Below, piece by piece: positions 34,090 to 43,254 of a stretch of 64,000 nucleotides of DNA. Within the stretch, counting starts at the first letter, position 1. Each line of letters starts with the position of its first letter. Location of the stretch: the NCBI RefSeq assembly GCF_018780565.1, contig NZ_JADMJN010000012.1, positions 110,416-174,415 on the forward strand. Direction: 5' to 3'. Below the pieces are notes generated by a model, which was given only the letters and a program-made list of their open reading frames with translations, was not told where the DNA came from and searched no databases. This DNA comes from Rhodoferax sp. (GTDB taxonomy: Bacteria; Pseudomonadota; Gammaproteobacteria; Burkholderiales; Burkholderiaceae_C). Position numbers and translations under genes: made by a program.

Positions 34090-35388
34090 ATGAAAACGAT
34101 TGCAGACATCGCCGCTGAACTGCAGGGCTATGACCCGCAGTCCTTGCCTGCCACGACCGTCAATTCATTCTTGTCACATCTGGTCGAGCCAGTCACAAGC
34201 CATGAAGAGGTTGACGTTTTTCATGCCCTCGGGCGTGTACTGTCTCATGACGTGATCTCGCCGATCAGCGTACCGCCCCATGACAATTCGGCGATGGACG
34301 GCTATGCATTTGATGGTGCTCAACTCACGAAAACAAACAAGCTGAACTTGCGGGTGGTCGGGACCGCTCTGGCAGGCAAGGCTTGGCAAGGCAAGACGGG
34401 GCCCGGCGAATGCGTGAAAATCATGACCGGCGCCATCATGCCTGCAGGTCTGGACACCGTCGTTCCGCAAGAGTTTGTGACCCGTCACACGGACCAGGCC
34501 CAGGCCGGCCCGTCCAGCGGGGCAGATGCCATTGCCATACCGCCGGGCCTGCTGCAAGCGGGCGACAATCGCCGCAAACTTGGCGAAGACGTGATGAAAG
34601 GCCGCCCTGCACTACAAAAAGGTGAGCTACTCACGCCCGCAGCGCTTGGACTACTGGCCAGTTTAGGTATCGAAAAGATATCGGTATGGCGCAAGCTTCG
34701 TGTGGCCTACTTTTCCACGGGTGACGAAATTCTGAGCCTGGGCGAGCCGCCACGTGAAGGTGCGGTTTACGACAGCAACCGGTACACCGTGTTCGGCCTG
34801 CTGACGCGCCTGGGTTGCGCGGTGATCGACATGGGCGTGGTGCGCGACGAGCCTGCACAGCTGGAAGCGGCATTCAACCGCGCGGCGGGCGAAGCGGACG
34901 CCATCATCACCAGCGGCGGCGTGAGCGTGGGCGAAGCCGACTTCACCAAGGCCATGATGCAAAAGCTCGGCGACGTTGCCTTCTGGAAGATTGCCATGCG
35001 TCCCGGACGCCCCATGGCTGTGGGACGCATCGGCAAATCAGTGCTCTTTGGCCTGCCCGGCAATCCGGTGGCCGTGATGGTGACTTTTCTGGCGTTTGTG
35101 CGCCCTGCCCTCCTGCAAATGATGGGCTGCAAGGCCAGACCCACGCCGTTGCTCAAGGCCCGCAGCCTGGAAGCCTTGCGCAAAAAACCGGGGCGCACCG
35201 AGTACCAGCGCGGCACGGTCACGACGGCGCCAGACGGCTCACTGCAAGTCAAGACCACAGGTAACCAGGGCTCAGGTGTCTTGAGTTCCATGGTGCAGGC
35301 TAACGGCCTGATCGTGCTGCATCACGACCAGGGCAACGTCGCCCCCGGTGATGAAATTGATGTGATGATGTTTGACGGCATCATTTGA
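34090..35388 (+). CDS. moeA: molybdopterin molybdenumtransferase
   Basis: A 432-residue MoeA that inserts molybdate into adenylylated molybdopterin. It has the N-terminal MoeA segment with HDNSAMDGYAF (about 66-76), the MogA-like domain with YDSNRY and SGGVSVGEADFTK (about 276-288), and the C-terminal beta-barrel. Last gene of the molybdenum cofactor operon. A MoeB/MogA-like fusion is not present. Confidence 0.95.
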   Translation: MKTIADIAAELQGYDPQSLPATTVNSFLSHLVEPVTSHEEVDVFHALGRVLSHDVISPISVPPHDNSAMDGYAFDGAQLTKTNKLNLRVVGTALAGKAWQGKTGPGECVKIMTGAIMPAGLDTVVPQEFVTRHTDQAQAGPSSGADAIAIPPGLLQAGDNRRKLGEDVMKGRPALQKGELLTPAALGLLASLGIEKISVWRKLRVAYFSTGDEILSLGEPPREGAVYDSNRYTVFGLLTRLGCAVIDMGVVRDEPAQLEAAFNRAAGEADAIITSGGVSVGEADFTKAMMQKLGDVAFWKIAMRPGRPMAVGRIGKSVLFGLPGNPVAVMVTFLAFVRPALLQMMGCKARPTPLLKARSLEALRKKPGRTEYQRGTVTTAPDGSLQVKTTGNQGSGVLSSMVQANGLIVLHHDQGNVAPGDEIDVMMFDGII

Positions 35389-35436
35389 AAACATGCTGGC
35401 TGTATGGCGACCATGCTTTGACGCAACCCGTGTGGA

Positions 35437-36633
35437 TCAAACCGGCACTGAACGGGCTTTCGGTTTCTTGACGGCATAAACACCAGCGAGCAGGCCCGCC
35501 AGCAGCAACAAAATGGCCGGCAATACAAACTGCATCTCTTTCAAGGCAGGGTTCTGTGGCAGCCACTGGCTGACAAAGCCGATACGTGCAAAACTGCTCA
35601 CAGCCAGCACTGCGAAAAAGCTGCCCATAAATTGACCTTCCGCTCCGCGCGTACCGAATACGGATGCCTGCTCCATCAAACCGGCAAAAGCAGCCGCCCA
35701 GCCAACCCCGGTCAACAGCTGCGCAAAAATGAGCATTTCCAGACTGCCGGCTTGAGCCGCTGTGTAGCTTCCAAATGCCGTCAGCCAGATTCCGCCAATT
35801 GCGGGCCAGAGCGCACCAAAGCGCTTGATGATCGCGCCAATGCCCAGCAACGCTGCAAAAAACCCGACCCAGAGCAAGGGCATCAGCCAGGGTACGTTTT
35901 CCCTGGTCGTGTGGGCCAAATACTGAGGTGCCGCATTCGCAAACGCGTGCAATTGAAAACCGATCGACGCAAGCGCCAGCACCAGCAACAGGGGTACGTA
36001 AGCCCCAAAAGAGATGGGTTGCGGCTGCTCGGCATTGAACTTGGGGAGCTCGCTGGCGGAAAAACGCAACAGCACAATGACGGCCACCAGCAAAGTCAAT
36101 GCGGACACGGCAAACGGCAGGTAGGGGTCAGCACCTTTCAGCAGCAAACCAATGTACGGAGACAGTGCTGTCGCAAGCGCCATCCCGGCCGCATACCAGA
36201 ACACCAGGCTGCGCTGTTGTGTCGCATTGGCGCGCTTGGCCAGGAGCACGAGGGTTGGCGCACGCACCACCGAAGCGCTGACCACCCAGATCGCAAGAAC
36301 GCCAATCAGCACGGCAGGGGAAATGCGCCCCGACATCGGCAACAACAAAAAGGCGATAGCGGAAACGGTTGTCAGCACCAGCAGCATACGCGCCAGCTTG
36401 CGATAACCCTGGGCCATGCGATCCGCAACAACGCCGAATCCAATGTCCATCACCGCAAAAATGAACTGGTCTGCCATCAGCAACAAGGGAAGCCAGGTTG
36501 CAGCAAGGCCTGCTGATTTGACCAACTCCGGCAGGTAGAGCACATACACCGTCCAGCCCAGCGTGAAGAAGAATTGAACGCAGCCCAGCGTCAGACCAGC
36601 ACCTATCTTGGACTCAAGTGCTGCATCGGCCAT
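35437..36633 (-). CDS. MFS transporter
   Basis: A 398-residue protein with about 12 hydrophobic segments and a loop between spans 2 and 3 (GVVADRMAQGYRK) that matches the MFS motif A. The substrate is unknown. The gene begins five bases after the stop of the RND pump gene, with GGGAGGG in the preceding coding end, so it is the third gene of the efflux operon. The start is ATG at 36633. Confidence 0.85.
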   Translation of the reverse strand: MADAALESKIGAGLTLGCVQFFFTLGWTVYVLYLPELVKSAGLAATWLPLLLMADQFIFAVMDIGFGVVADRMAQGYRKLARMLLVLTTVSAIAFLLLPMSGRISPAVLIGVLAIWVVSASVVRAPTLVLLAKRANATQQRSLVFWYAAGMALATALSPYIGLLLKGADPYLPFAVSALTLLVAVIVLLRFSASELPKFNAEQPQPISFGAYVPLLLVLALASIGFQLHAFANAAPQYLAHTTRENVPWLMPLLWVGFFAALLGIGAIIKRFGALWPAIGGIWLTAFGSYTAAQAGSLEMLIFAQLLTGVGWAAAFAGLMEQASVFGTRGAEGQFMGSFFAVLAVSSFARIGFVSQWLPQNPALKEMQFVLPAILLLLAGLLAGVYAVKKPKARSVPV

Positions 36634-36638
36634 GGCAC

Positions 36639-39600
36639 TTATCCCTCCCGCACCGGTTGCACCAAGTCTGGACCCTCTTTCTCAACCGTCTTGATAGGAC
36701 CCGGCACCACCTTGCGCGCGAACAAGGTGTACATGGTGGGTACAACAAATATGGTGAGCAAAGTGCCCAGCGACATGCCACCCACGATCACCCAGCCAAT
36801 CTGCATGCGACTCTCGGCCCCTGCGCCATGCGCCAACGCCAGTGGAATGGCACCGAGCACCATCGCACCCGTGGTCATCAGAATCGGGCGCAGGCGCTGG
36901 CTGGAGGCCTTGACCAGCGCTTGCGTCATTTCCATGCCCTGCTCACGCAGTTGGTTGGTGAACTCCACAATCAAAATGCCGTGCTTGGTGATCAAGCCCA
37001 CCAAGGTGATCAGTCCGATCTGCGAATACACATTGAGCGAACCACCGGACCATTTGAGCGCCAGTAACGCACCGATCATCGACAGGGGCACAGAGAGCAT
37101 GATCACCAGAGGATCAATAAAGCTCTCAAACTGCGCGGCGAGCACCAGAAAGATGAACAGCAGGGAGAGCGCAAACACAATTGCCAAAGAGCCCTGCGAG
37201 TTCTTGAATTCGCGCGAGGTGCCATTGAGATCGGTGCTGTAGCCCGGCTTGAGTACCTTGGCCGCAGTGCTGTCCAGGAAGTCAAGCGCCTGGCCCAGCG
37301 AGTAATCCGCAGACAGATTGGCCGTGATGGACACCGAGCGACGTTGACTGAAGTGATTGAGCTCACGCGGGGCCACGGATTCGCGCACCTTGATCAGCGA
37401 TGCCAGTGGAATCATCGCGTCGTTGCGACCACGCACAAAAATCTTCTCGACATCATCCGGCGTATCCCGTCCGGACTGCGCCGTCTGCACAATCACGTCG
37501 TACTGATCGCCATCGCGTTTGTAGCGCGTGACTTGCCTGCCCCCCAGCATGGTTTCGATGGCGCGCGCCACCGTGTCTACACCAACCCCAAGATCGGCGG
37601 CTTTCTCGCGATCCACGTCAATTTTCAGTTCCGGCTTGTTCAGGCGAAGATCTATGTCGACACTGACAATGCCGGGATTCTTGGCAATTTCATCGGTGAA
37701 CTGACGCGTGACGGCCGCGAGATTCTGGTAGCTGTCCGAGGTGACGATCACAAAATTGACCGGGCGCTCACGAAAGCCCTGACCCAGTGAAGGGGGCGTG
37801 AGCGGAAATGCATTGACGCCGGGCAAGGCCGCCAGTTTGGGCTGCAACTCGCGCGCCACATCCAGAACCGAGCGCGTACGCTTGTCCCAATCGATTGCCC
37901 GCAAAAACACATTCGCCTGCGAGACCGTCGGGTTACCCGAGGAGACAAAAATACGGTCGAACTCCTTGTAGGGTTGCCCGATTTTCTCTACTGCATTCAC
38001 GTAGCGATCGGTATAGCCCAGCGTCGCACCGTCAGGTGCGGTAACCACCACCAACACCTGTCCACGATCTTCCAGCGGCGACAGTTCGCGCTTCATGGTG
38101 GGCAACACAAGGAAAATGGACACGGCACAGACCAGCATCACACCAATCACAATCCAGCGCGCATCCAGCAGGAAACGTTTGAGCACATGGCCCTTGCCCA
38201 CCTGAACGCGCTGCCGGTCATAGCCCGTGGTAACCAGCCAATTCAAGGCAGACTGATAGCGAGCGGTGATGGCATTCAAAACCCGCTCCATGCCCCGGTC
38301 AAACCAGCTCGGCTTGGGATTGTGCTTGAGCAGTAGCGAGCACATCATCGGCGACAAGGTCAGGGCAATAAATCCCGATACAACCACGGCGCCCGCCAGA
38401 GCCAGCGCAAACTCGATAAACAAGCGCCCGGTTCGCCCAGGCGTGAAGGCCAGCGGCGCGTAAACGGCCGCCAGTGTCAGCGTCATCGCGACGACCGCGA
38501 ACCCGACTTCCCGCACACCCTTGATGGACGCCGAGAAGGGGTCCAGCCCCTCCTCGATATGTCGAAAAATATTCTCCAGCACCACGATGGCATCATCCAC
38601 CACCAAACCGATCGCCAGCACCAGCGCCAGCAGTGTCAAGGTATTGATGGTGAAACCCGCCAGTGCCATCAGCGCGAAGGTGCCGATCAAGGCAACAGGA
38701 ATCGTGACCAGGGGAATGATCGAGGCCCGCAGGGTTCGAAGAAAGACGAATATCACCAGCGCCACCAAAACCACCGATTCCAGAATGGTTTGGAACACGC
38801 TCTTGATCGATTTTTCGATGAACACCGAGTTGTCATTGGCGATGTCGATCGTGACTCCCGGTGGCAGATCTGCCTGCAGTTTGGGGATCATCGCCCGCAC
38901 GCCCTTGCTCAATTCCAGTGGATTGGCGGTTGCCTGACGAATCACACCGGCCGCGACCGCAACCCGGCCATTCAGGCGAGCACCGCTGCGCTCGTCGGCG
39001 GCGGCCTCTTCCACCCGGCCGATGTCACGAATGCGCACCGGAAAACCATTGGCATTCTTGATGATGATGTCCGAGAATTGCGAGGGACGCCCCAGATCGG
39101 TCTGGGAGGTCACGCTGAATTCGCGTTGGGTCGACTCGATGCGGCCAGCCGGCAATTCGAGGTTGCTGCGGCGAATGGCGTCTTCCGCGTCCTGGGTCGT
39201 CAGTTTGTAAGCGGCCAGCTTGTCCGGATCCAGCCAGACACGCATGGCGTATTTCCGCTCCCCGAAGATGCGCACATCGGCAGCCCCTGTCACGGTTTGC
39301 AGACGGGGCTTGGCGATCCGGGTCACCAGATCGTTGATCTGCAATCCGCTCAGGGTGTCGCTGGAAAAAGCCAGCCAGATCACAGGAAAGGCGTCCGCTT
39401 CCACCTTGGCAATGACCGGTTCATCCACGGCCTGCGGCAAGCGATTGCGCACCCGGGAAGTGCGGTCGCGCACCTCGGCGGCGGCTGTATCGGCATCCTT
39501 CTCCAGACGAAAGCGCACTGAAATCTGGGTCTGCTCGGCACGGCTGATGGAGGTGATCACGTCCACCGCATCAATGCCGGCAATGGAATCCTCCAACGGT

Positions 39601-39794
39601 TTGGTGACCTGGGACTCCATCACCTCAGCCGAGGCCCCTGCGTACTTCACGCTGACCGTCACGACCGGCTCGTCGATCTTGGGGTACTCCCGCACCGAGA
39701 GTTTGGTAAGACTGACCGCGCCGATCAGCAATACCAACAACGACAGCACCGTGGCAAATACCGGCCGGCGAATGGAGACTTCAGCCAGTTGCAT
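36639..39794 (-). CDS. RND efflux transporter, inner membrane pump (AcrB/MexB-like HAE1 family)
   Basis: A 1051-residue RND pump with two repeats of one plus five transmembrane helices and two large periplasmic loops. The N terminus MQLAEVSIRRPVFATVLSLL is typical, and the central helix VLAIGLVVDDAIVVLENIFR carries the proton-relay Asp pair. Its ATG overlaps the adaptor's TGA (TGATG). It exports drugs, solvents or other amphiphiles, using proton motive force; no outer-membrane TolC-type gene is in the operon. Confidence 0.94.
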   Translation of the reverse strand: MQLAEVSIRRPVFATVLSLLVLLIGAVSLTKLSVREYPKIDEPVVTVSVKYAGASAEVMESQVTKPLEDSIAGIDAVDVITSISRAEQTQISVRFRLEKDADTAAAEVRDRTSRVRNRLPQAVDEPVIAKVEADAFPVIWLAFSSDTLSGLQINDLVTRIAKPRLQTVTGAADVRIFGERKYAMRVWLDPDKLAAYKLTTQDAEDAIRRSNLELPAGRIESTQREFSVTSQTDLGRPSQFSDIIIKNANGFPVRIRDIGRVEEAAADERSGARLNGRVAVAAGVIRQATANPLELSKGVRAMIPKLQADLPPGVTIDIANDNSVFIEKSIKSVFQTILESVVLVALVIFVFLRTLRASIIPLVTIPVALIGTFALMALAGFTINTLTLLALVLAIGLVVDDAIVVLENIFRHIEEGLDPFSASIKGVREVGFAVVAMTLTLAAVYAPLAFTPGRTGRLFIEFALALAGAVVVSGFIALTLSPMMCSLLLKHNPKPSWFDRGMERVLNAITARYQSALNWLVTTGYDRQRVQVGKGHVLKRFLLDARWIVIGVMLVCAVSIFLVLPTMKRELSPLEDRGQVLVVVTAPDGATLGYTDRYVNAVEKIGQPYKEFDRIFVSSGNPTVSQANVFLRAIDWDKRTRSVLDVARELQPKLAALPGVNAFPLTPPSLGQGFRERPVNFVIVTSDSYQNLAAVTRQFTDEIAKNPGIVSVDIDLRLNKPELKIDVDREKAADLGVGVDTVARAIETMLGGRQVTRYKRDGDQYDVIVQTAQSGRDTPDDVEKIFVRGRNDAMIPLASLIKVRESVAPRELNHFSQRRSVSITANLSADYSLGQALDFLDSTAAKVLKPGYSTDLNGTSREFKNSQGSLAIVFALSLLFIFLVLAAQFESFIDPLVIMLSVPLSMIGALLALKWSGGSLNVYSQIGLITLVGLITKHGILIVEFTNQLREQGMEMTQALVKASSQRLRPILMTTGAMVLGAIPLALAHGAGAESRMQIGWVIVGGMSLGTLLTIFVVPTMYTLFARKVVPGPIKTVEKEGPDLVQPVREG

Positions 39795-41080
39795 CAGGGT
39801 CTCCGGTCAAGACAGGGGTTCGAAGCTTGGAGCGGTTTGCTTGCCACAACGGCCTTGCTGGCAAGGGGTACGGGAGTTGCCATGGCTGACACCTGGGCCG
39901 CAGAGGCGGCAGCCTGAGGGGCCGGCGCCACAGCGGCACGGGGAAGCTCCAGCACCTTGACCTCGGTGCCATCACGCTGGATGCGCTGATGTCCCGCCGT
40001 GACCACGGTGTCACCCTCATCCAGTCCATCCAGGATTTCGACGCGGCCGGGGCGGCGGATACCCACCTTGACCTCGACACGCTGCGATACCCAGGCGTCA
40101 GCCGCAGGCCCGGGTTTGAGTCGGATCACATAGGCCTTACCGCCTTGCGGGATGATGGACTCTTCGGGAATGACTCTGGCCTTGTCGCGTTGACCAAAGA
40201 CCGCGGTCACGCGTGCGAACATGCCCGGACGCAAGCGCAGTTGCCGGTTGTCAATACAGCCCCGTACGCCAACCGATCGACCGCTTGCGTCAATCAGGGG
40301 ATCGACCGCCTGGATGGTGGCCAGGAACTTCGCCCCTGGCAAGGCATCGAGTTCAATGCTGGCAGTTTGCCCCTGCCTCACTTTGTCCTGGAACCGTTCA
40401 GGCAGGCGAAAGTCCACGAACACGGCATCAATGTCCTCGATGTTCACAATGTCGGCACCGTCTTTCAGGTAGTCACCCACATTGACGGTACGGATGCCCG
40501 TCATGCCGTCAAACGGTGCGACGATTTTCAGACGGGCCGCCGTGGCCTGTGACAGCGCCAGCTTGGCCTGCGCCACCTCCAGATTAGCCGCGCTCTCGTC
40601 CACCGAGCGCTGGCTGATGAAATTTTGCGCCACCAGGTCTTTGTTGCGCGCGTGGTTGGCCAGGGCGATTGAGAGTTCCGCCCGGCTTTGCTGCACTTGG
40701 GCCAGAGGCAGCTGGTCATCCAGTTGCACCAGCACCTGGCCTTTGCGTACCCGGTCCCCATCACGGAAATTGAGTTGCGTGATGCGTCCACTGACCTCGG
40801 GACGCACCACAACGCTTCGGCGGGAACGCAGGCTACCCACCGCCTGGGTGTCATCGATCAGCTTGGCGATCTCCACTTTGGCCACATCGACCGCCGCAGG
40901 CTTGCCGGGTGCGGAGGCCCCAGTGGGCCCACTGGCGGCAGACTGTGGCGCGCCGGCAGTTGCACTGCTACCAGGTGCCATCGCAGTCATGTGGGACTTG
41001 TTCTGATACCACCATGCCGCTCCCCCCGCCGCCGCAATGCCCACAACCGCCACCAGCGGATAAATCAGTTTCTTGGTCAT
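39794..41080 (-). CDS. RND efflux periplasmic adaptor (membrane fusion protein)
   Basis: A 428-residue adaptor. The N-terminal span (LIYPLVAVVGIAAAGGAAWW) anchors it, followed by an alanine-rich linker, lipoyl halves (VVRPEVSGRITQLNFRDGDR), an alpha-hairpin (about 120-170), a beta-barrel and a membrane-proximal domain. The C-terminal tail is Ala/Pro-rich. ATG at 41080 chosen because it gives MTKKLIYPLVAV. First gene of the efflux operon; no dedicated regulator gene is next to it. Confidence 0.93.
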   Translation of the reverse strand: MTKKLIYPLVAVVGIAAAGGAAWWYQNKSHMTAMAPGSSATAGAPQSAASGPTGASAPGKPAAVDVAKVEIAKLIDDTQAVGSLRSRRSVVVRPEVSGRITQLNFRDGDRVRKGQVLVQLDDQLPLAQVQQSRAELSIALANHARNKDLVAQNFISQRSVDESAANLEVAQAKLALSQATAARLKIVAPFDGMTGIRTVNVGDYLKDGADIVNIEDIDAVFVDFRLPERFQDKVRQGQTASIELDALPGAKFLATIQAVDPLIDASGRSVGVRGCIDNRQLRLRPGMFARVTAVFGQRDKARVIPEESIIPQGGKAYVIRLKPGPAADAWVSQRVEVKVGIRRPGRVEILDGLDEGDTVVTAGHQRIQRDGTEVKVLELPRAAVAPAPQAAASAAQVSAMATPVPLASKAVVASKPLQASNPCLDRRP

Positions 41081-41248
41081 GTATACGATGTTCTCAAGGA
41101 AAAGGTCGGGCGAATCCGACAAACCAGCACGGACAATTCAAACCGGTTGTCAATGTAGCAGCACCGGCGCCACCCTGCAGCGCCCAACAGGGTGACCTGA
41201 CCCGTCAGAGTCCCACTTTACAGTTTCTTTACACGACGCCAAGCCATC

Positions 41249-41698
41249 TCAATGCTGGCGCAGCGCCTGCTCGACGCCCTTGTTGGCCAGCATGTCAGCA
41301 TGCTCGTTGCCCGGATCGCCGTTATGCCCCCTGACCCAGCGCCAGTCAATCTTGTGCCCTGCCGTATTGACCAGCGCATCCAGACGCTGCCACAAGTCGA
41401 CATTCTTCACGGGTTGCTTGGCGGCGGTTTTCCAACCCCTGGCCTTCCAGCCGGACAACCACTCGGTCATGCCCTTGAGCACGTACTGGCTGTCTACGTG
41501 CAGGATCACATGGCAGGGCCGCTTCAAGGCAGACAGCGCCTCGATCACCGCCATCATTTCCATGCGGTTGTTGGTGGTGCCCATCTCGCCGCCGAACAAT
41601 TCCTTTTGGGTACCGCTTGATTTGAGCAGCGCCCCCCAACCGCCCGGGCCGGGGTTTCCCTTGCAGGCTCCATCGGTGTAAATCTCTATCGAATCCAA
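41249..41698 (-). CDS. rnhA: ribonuclease HI
   Basis: A 149-residue RNase H that cuts RNA in RNA-DNA hybrids (R-loops, Okazaki primers). The four catalytic acids are Asp9 (IYTDGACKGNPGPGGWG), Glu47 (NNRMEMMA), Asp69 (LHVDSQYV) and Asp135 (GNEHADMLA). It follows the methyltransferase gene after ten bases on the same strand, a conserved pairing in betaproteobacteria. Confidence 0.97.
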   Translation of the reverse strand: MDSIEIYTDGACKGNPGPGGWGALLKSSGTQKELFGGEMGTTNNRMEMMAVIEALSALKRPCHVILHVDSQYVLKGMTEWLSGWKARGWKTAAKQPVKNVDLWQRLDALVNTAGHKIDWRWVRGHNGDPGNEHADMLANKGVEQALRQH

Positions 41699-41708
41699 TC
41701 AAAATCCC

Positions 41709-42488
41709 CTAATCTTTTGCGAAATTTGAGCCTGAAGCCCTCGTCAATGTTGAACTATTTGCTACTGAAACAGGAGCATTCGCCATCGAGCGCGATGATT
41801 TCCAGGCGGGACTGAGCAGCGTCATGCCACGCACCCGCTTGACCGCCACCAGAAAATACACTGCCCCAAAAATCGGCCACCAGCGATCCCCGGCGCGGTC
41901 CATCCACTGCAGGCGCTGCAACCACTTGTCGCTGGAGAAAGCGGGCCGGTAACAGCCAAAACGCGCCACTTCCACCTCAAAGCCGAGCAGACGAAGCCAG
42001 TCTCGCATCCGCCAGTAACCAATGAACTCCCCTGCTTCGGGCAAAAACATATGTCCAAAACCGAGCCGATGGTACAGGTGCGCGCGCCGCTGGCGTAAGC
42101 CCCACAGCGAAACCGGGTTCAGGCCACAAATCACCACGCGTCCTTCCGGCACCAAAACCCGCTCGACTTCCCGCAGGGTGGCATGCGGATCGCTTGCCAA
42201 TTCCAGCGAATGCGGCAGCACCACCAAGTCCAGGCTGCCCGCCGGAAACGGCAGAGCCGCGAAATCGGTCACAATCGCCGCGCCAGGCGTCGCCACATCG
42301 GCAAGCAGCCAGCGATGCGGCATGCGGTTGGCAGCCAGTGCGTCCAGTTCGCCCAAACCCAGCTGCACGGCATGGAATCCAAAAATATCGGCGACGGCCA
42401 GATCGAGCTGGGCGCGCTCCCACGCCAGCAGATAACGGCCCGCCGGTGTCGCAAACCACGCCGGCGTACCTATAATTTGATTGTTCAT
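41709..42488 (-). CDS. class I SAM-dependent methyltransferase (type-11 like)
   Basis: A 259-residue protein whose central region resembles Methyltransf_11: LPFPAGSLDLVVLPHSLELA is the motif II/III region, and VLVPEGRVVICGLNP is post-II. The expected glycine-rich SAM loop is degenerate. Homologues sit between rnhA and gloB in related genomes; the substrate is unknown. The ATG at 42488 overlaps the gloB start codon in the opposite direction. The C-terminal residues lie in a minus-strand copy of the dispersed repeat. Confidence 0.8.
   Translation of the reverse strand: MNNQIIGTPAWFATPAGRYLLAWERAQLDLAVADIFGFHAVQLGLGELDALAANRMPHRWLLADVATPGAAIVTDFAALPFPAGSLDLVVLPHSLELASDPHATLREVERVLVPEGRVVICGLNPVSLWGLRQRRAHLYHRLGFGHMFLPEAGEFIGYWRMRDWLRLLGFEVEVARFGCYRPAFSSDKWLQRLQWMDRAGDRWWPIFGAVYFLVAVKRVRGMTLLSPAWKSSRSMANAPVSVANSSTLTRASGSNFAKD
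41719..41777 (-). repeat. ATAGC repeat, copy K (methyltransferase 3' end, minus orientation)
   Basis: Minus-strand head GCTCCTGTTTCAGTAGC, middle CAACATTGACGAGGGCTTC, tail GGCTCAAATTTCGC. It aligns with copies C and H. It lies at the 3' end of the methyltransferase gene, nine bases before its stop, and is the only clear copy in minus orientation. Confidence 0.65.
42471..42476 (+). promoter_or_regulatory. perfect -10 box just upstream of gloB
   Basis: TATAAT ends ten bases before the gloB ATG, inside the methyltransferase coding sequence. A start site seven or so bases later would give an mRNA with almost no 5' leader. The -35 region is weak (TGTCGC with a 19-base spacer). Confidence 0.5.
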
Positions 42489-43254
42489 GAAGCTCATTCC
42501 ACTCAACGCCTTCGCTGACAACTACATCTGGTTGTTGCACGACACACATCAGGCCTTGGTGGTTGACCCAGGTGATGCACAACCCGTGCTGGCGGCCTTG
42601 CAGCATTCGGGCGTTCAACTGACGACCATTCTAGTCACGCACCATCACCCGGACCACACCGGTGGCGTAGAGGCCCTGCGTCAGGCTACGGGGGCCCAGG
42701 TTTTCGGCCCCATGCGAGAAACCATGCCCGAACCGCTGACCCGACTGGTGGGCGGCGATCAGGTTCAGTGCATGGGACTGACTTTCAAAGTGATGGATGT
42801 CCCTGGCCACACAGCCGGTCACATCGCCTACTTCTGTGACGACGTGGACGGTGCGCCTGTGCTGTTCTGCGGTGACACGCTGTTCAGCGGCGGCTGCGGC
42901 CGCCTGTTTGAGGGCAGCCCGGCCCAGATGCTGGCGTCCCTTGACACCCTGGCGGCATTGCCCGATGCCACGCGCGTTTGCTGCGCGCACGAATACACCC
43001 TGAGCAACCTGAAATTTGCCCGAGCAGTGGACCCTGACAACCAGGCGCTGGCGCACTACACGGCCCAAGCACAGGACTTGCGCGAACGCCAGCAACCCAC
43101 CTTGCCTTCCACCATTCTGCGGGAGCGCGAGATCAACCCTTTTTTGCGTACGCGCCAAGCAGCTCTCATTGAAGCTGCCAAAAGCCATGACGCATCTGCC
43201 AGCGACGAGGTCAGCGTTTTTGCAGCCCTTCGTCAATGGAAAAACAAGTTCTGA
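42487..43254 (+). CDS. gloB: hydroxyacylglutathione hydrolase (glyoxalase II)
   Basis: A 255-residue metallo-beta-lactamase-fold enzyme that hydrolyses S-lactoylglutathione to lactate and glutathione. The metal motif THHHPDHTGG is at residues 51-60; further ligands are in VPGHTAGHIAYF and CGDTLFSGGCGR. ATG at 42487 gives MKLIPLNAFADNYIWLL. Its start codon overlaps that of the divergent methyltransferase by two bases (shared CATG). mltD follows with a TGATG overlap. Confidence 0.95.
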   Translation: MKLIPLNAFADNYIWLLHDTHQALVVDPGDAQPVLAALQHSGVQLTTILVTHHHPDHTGGVEALRQATGAQVFGPMRETMPEPLTRLVGGDQVQCMGLTFKVMDVPGHTAGHIAYFCDDVDGAPVLFCGDTLFSGGCGRLFEGSPAQMLASLDTLAALPDATRVCCAHEYTLSNLKFARAVDPDNQALAHYTAQAQDLRERQQPTLPSTILREREINPFLRTRQAALIEAAKSHDASASDEVSVFAALRQWKNKF

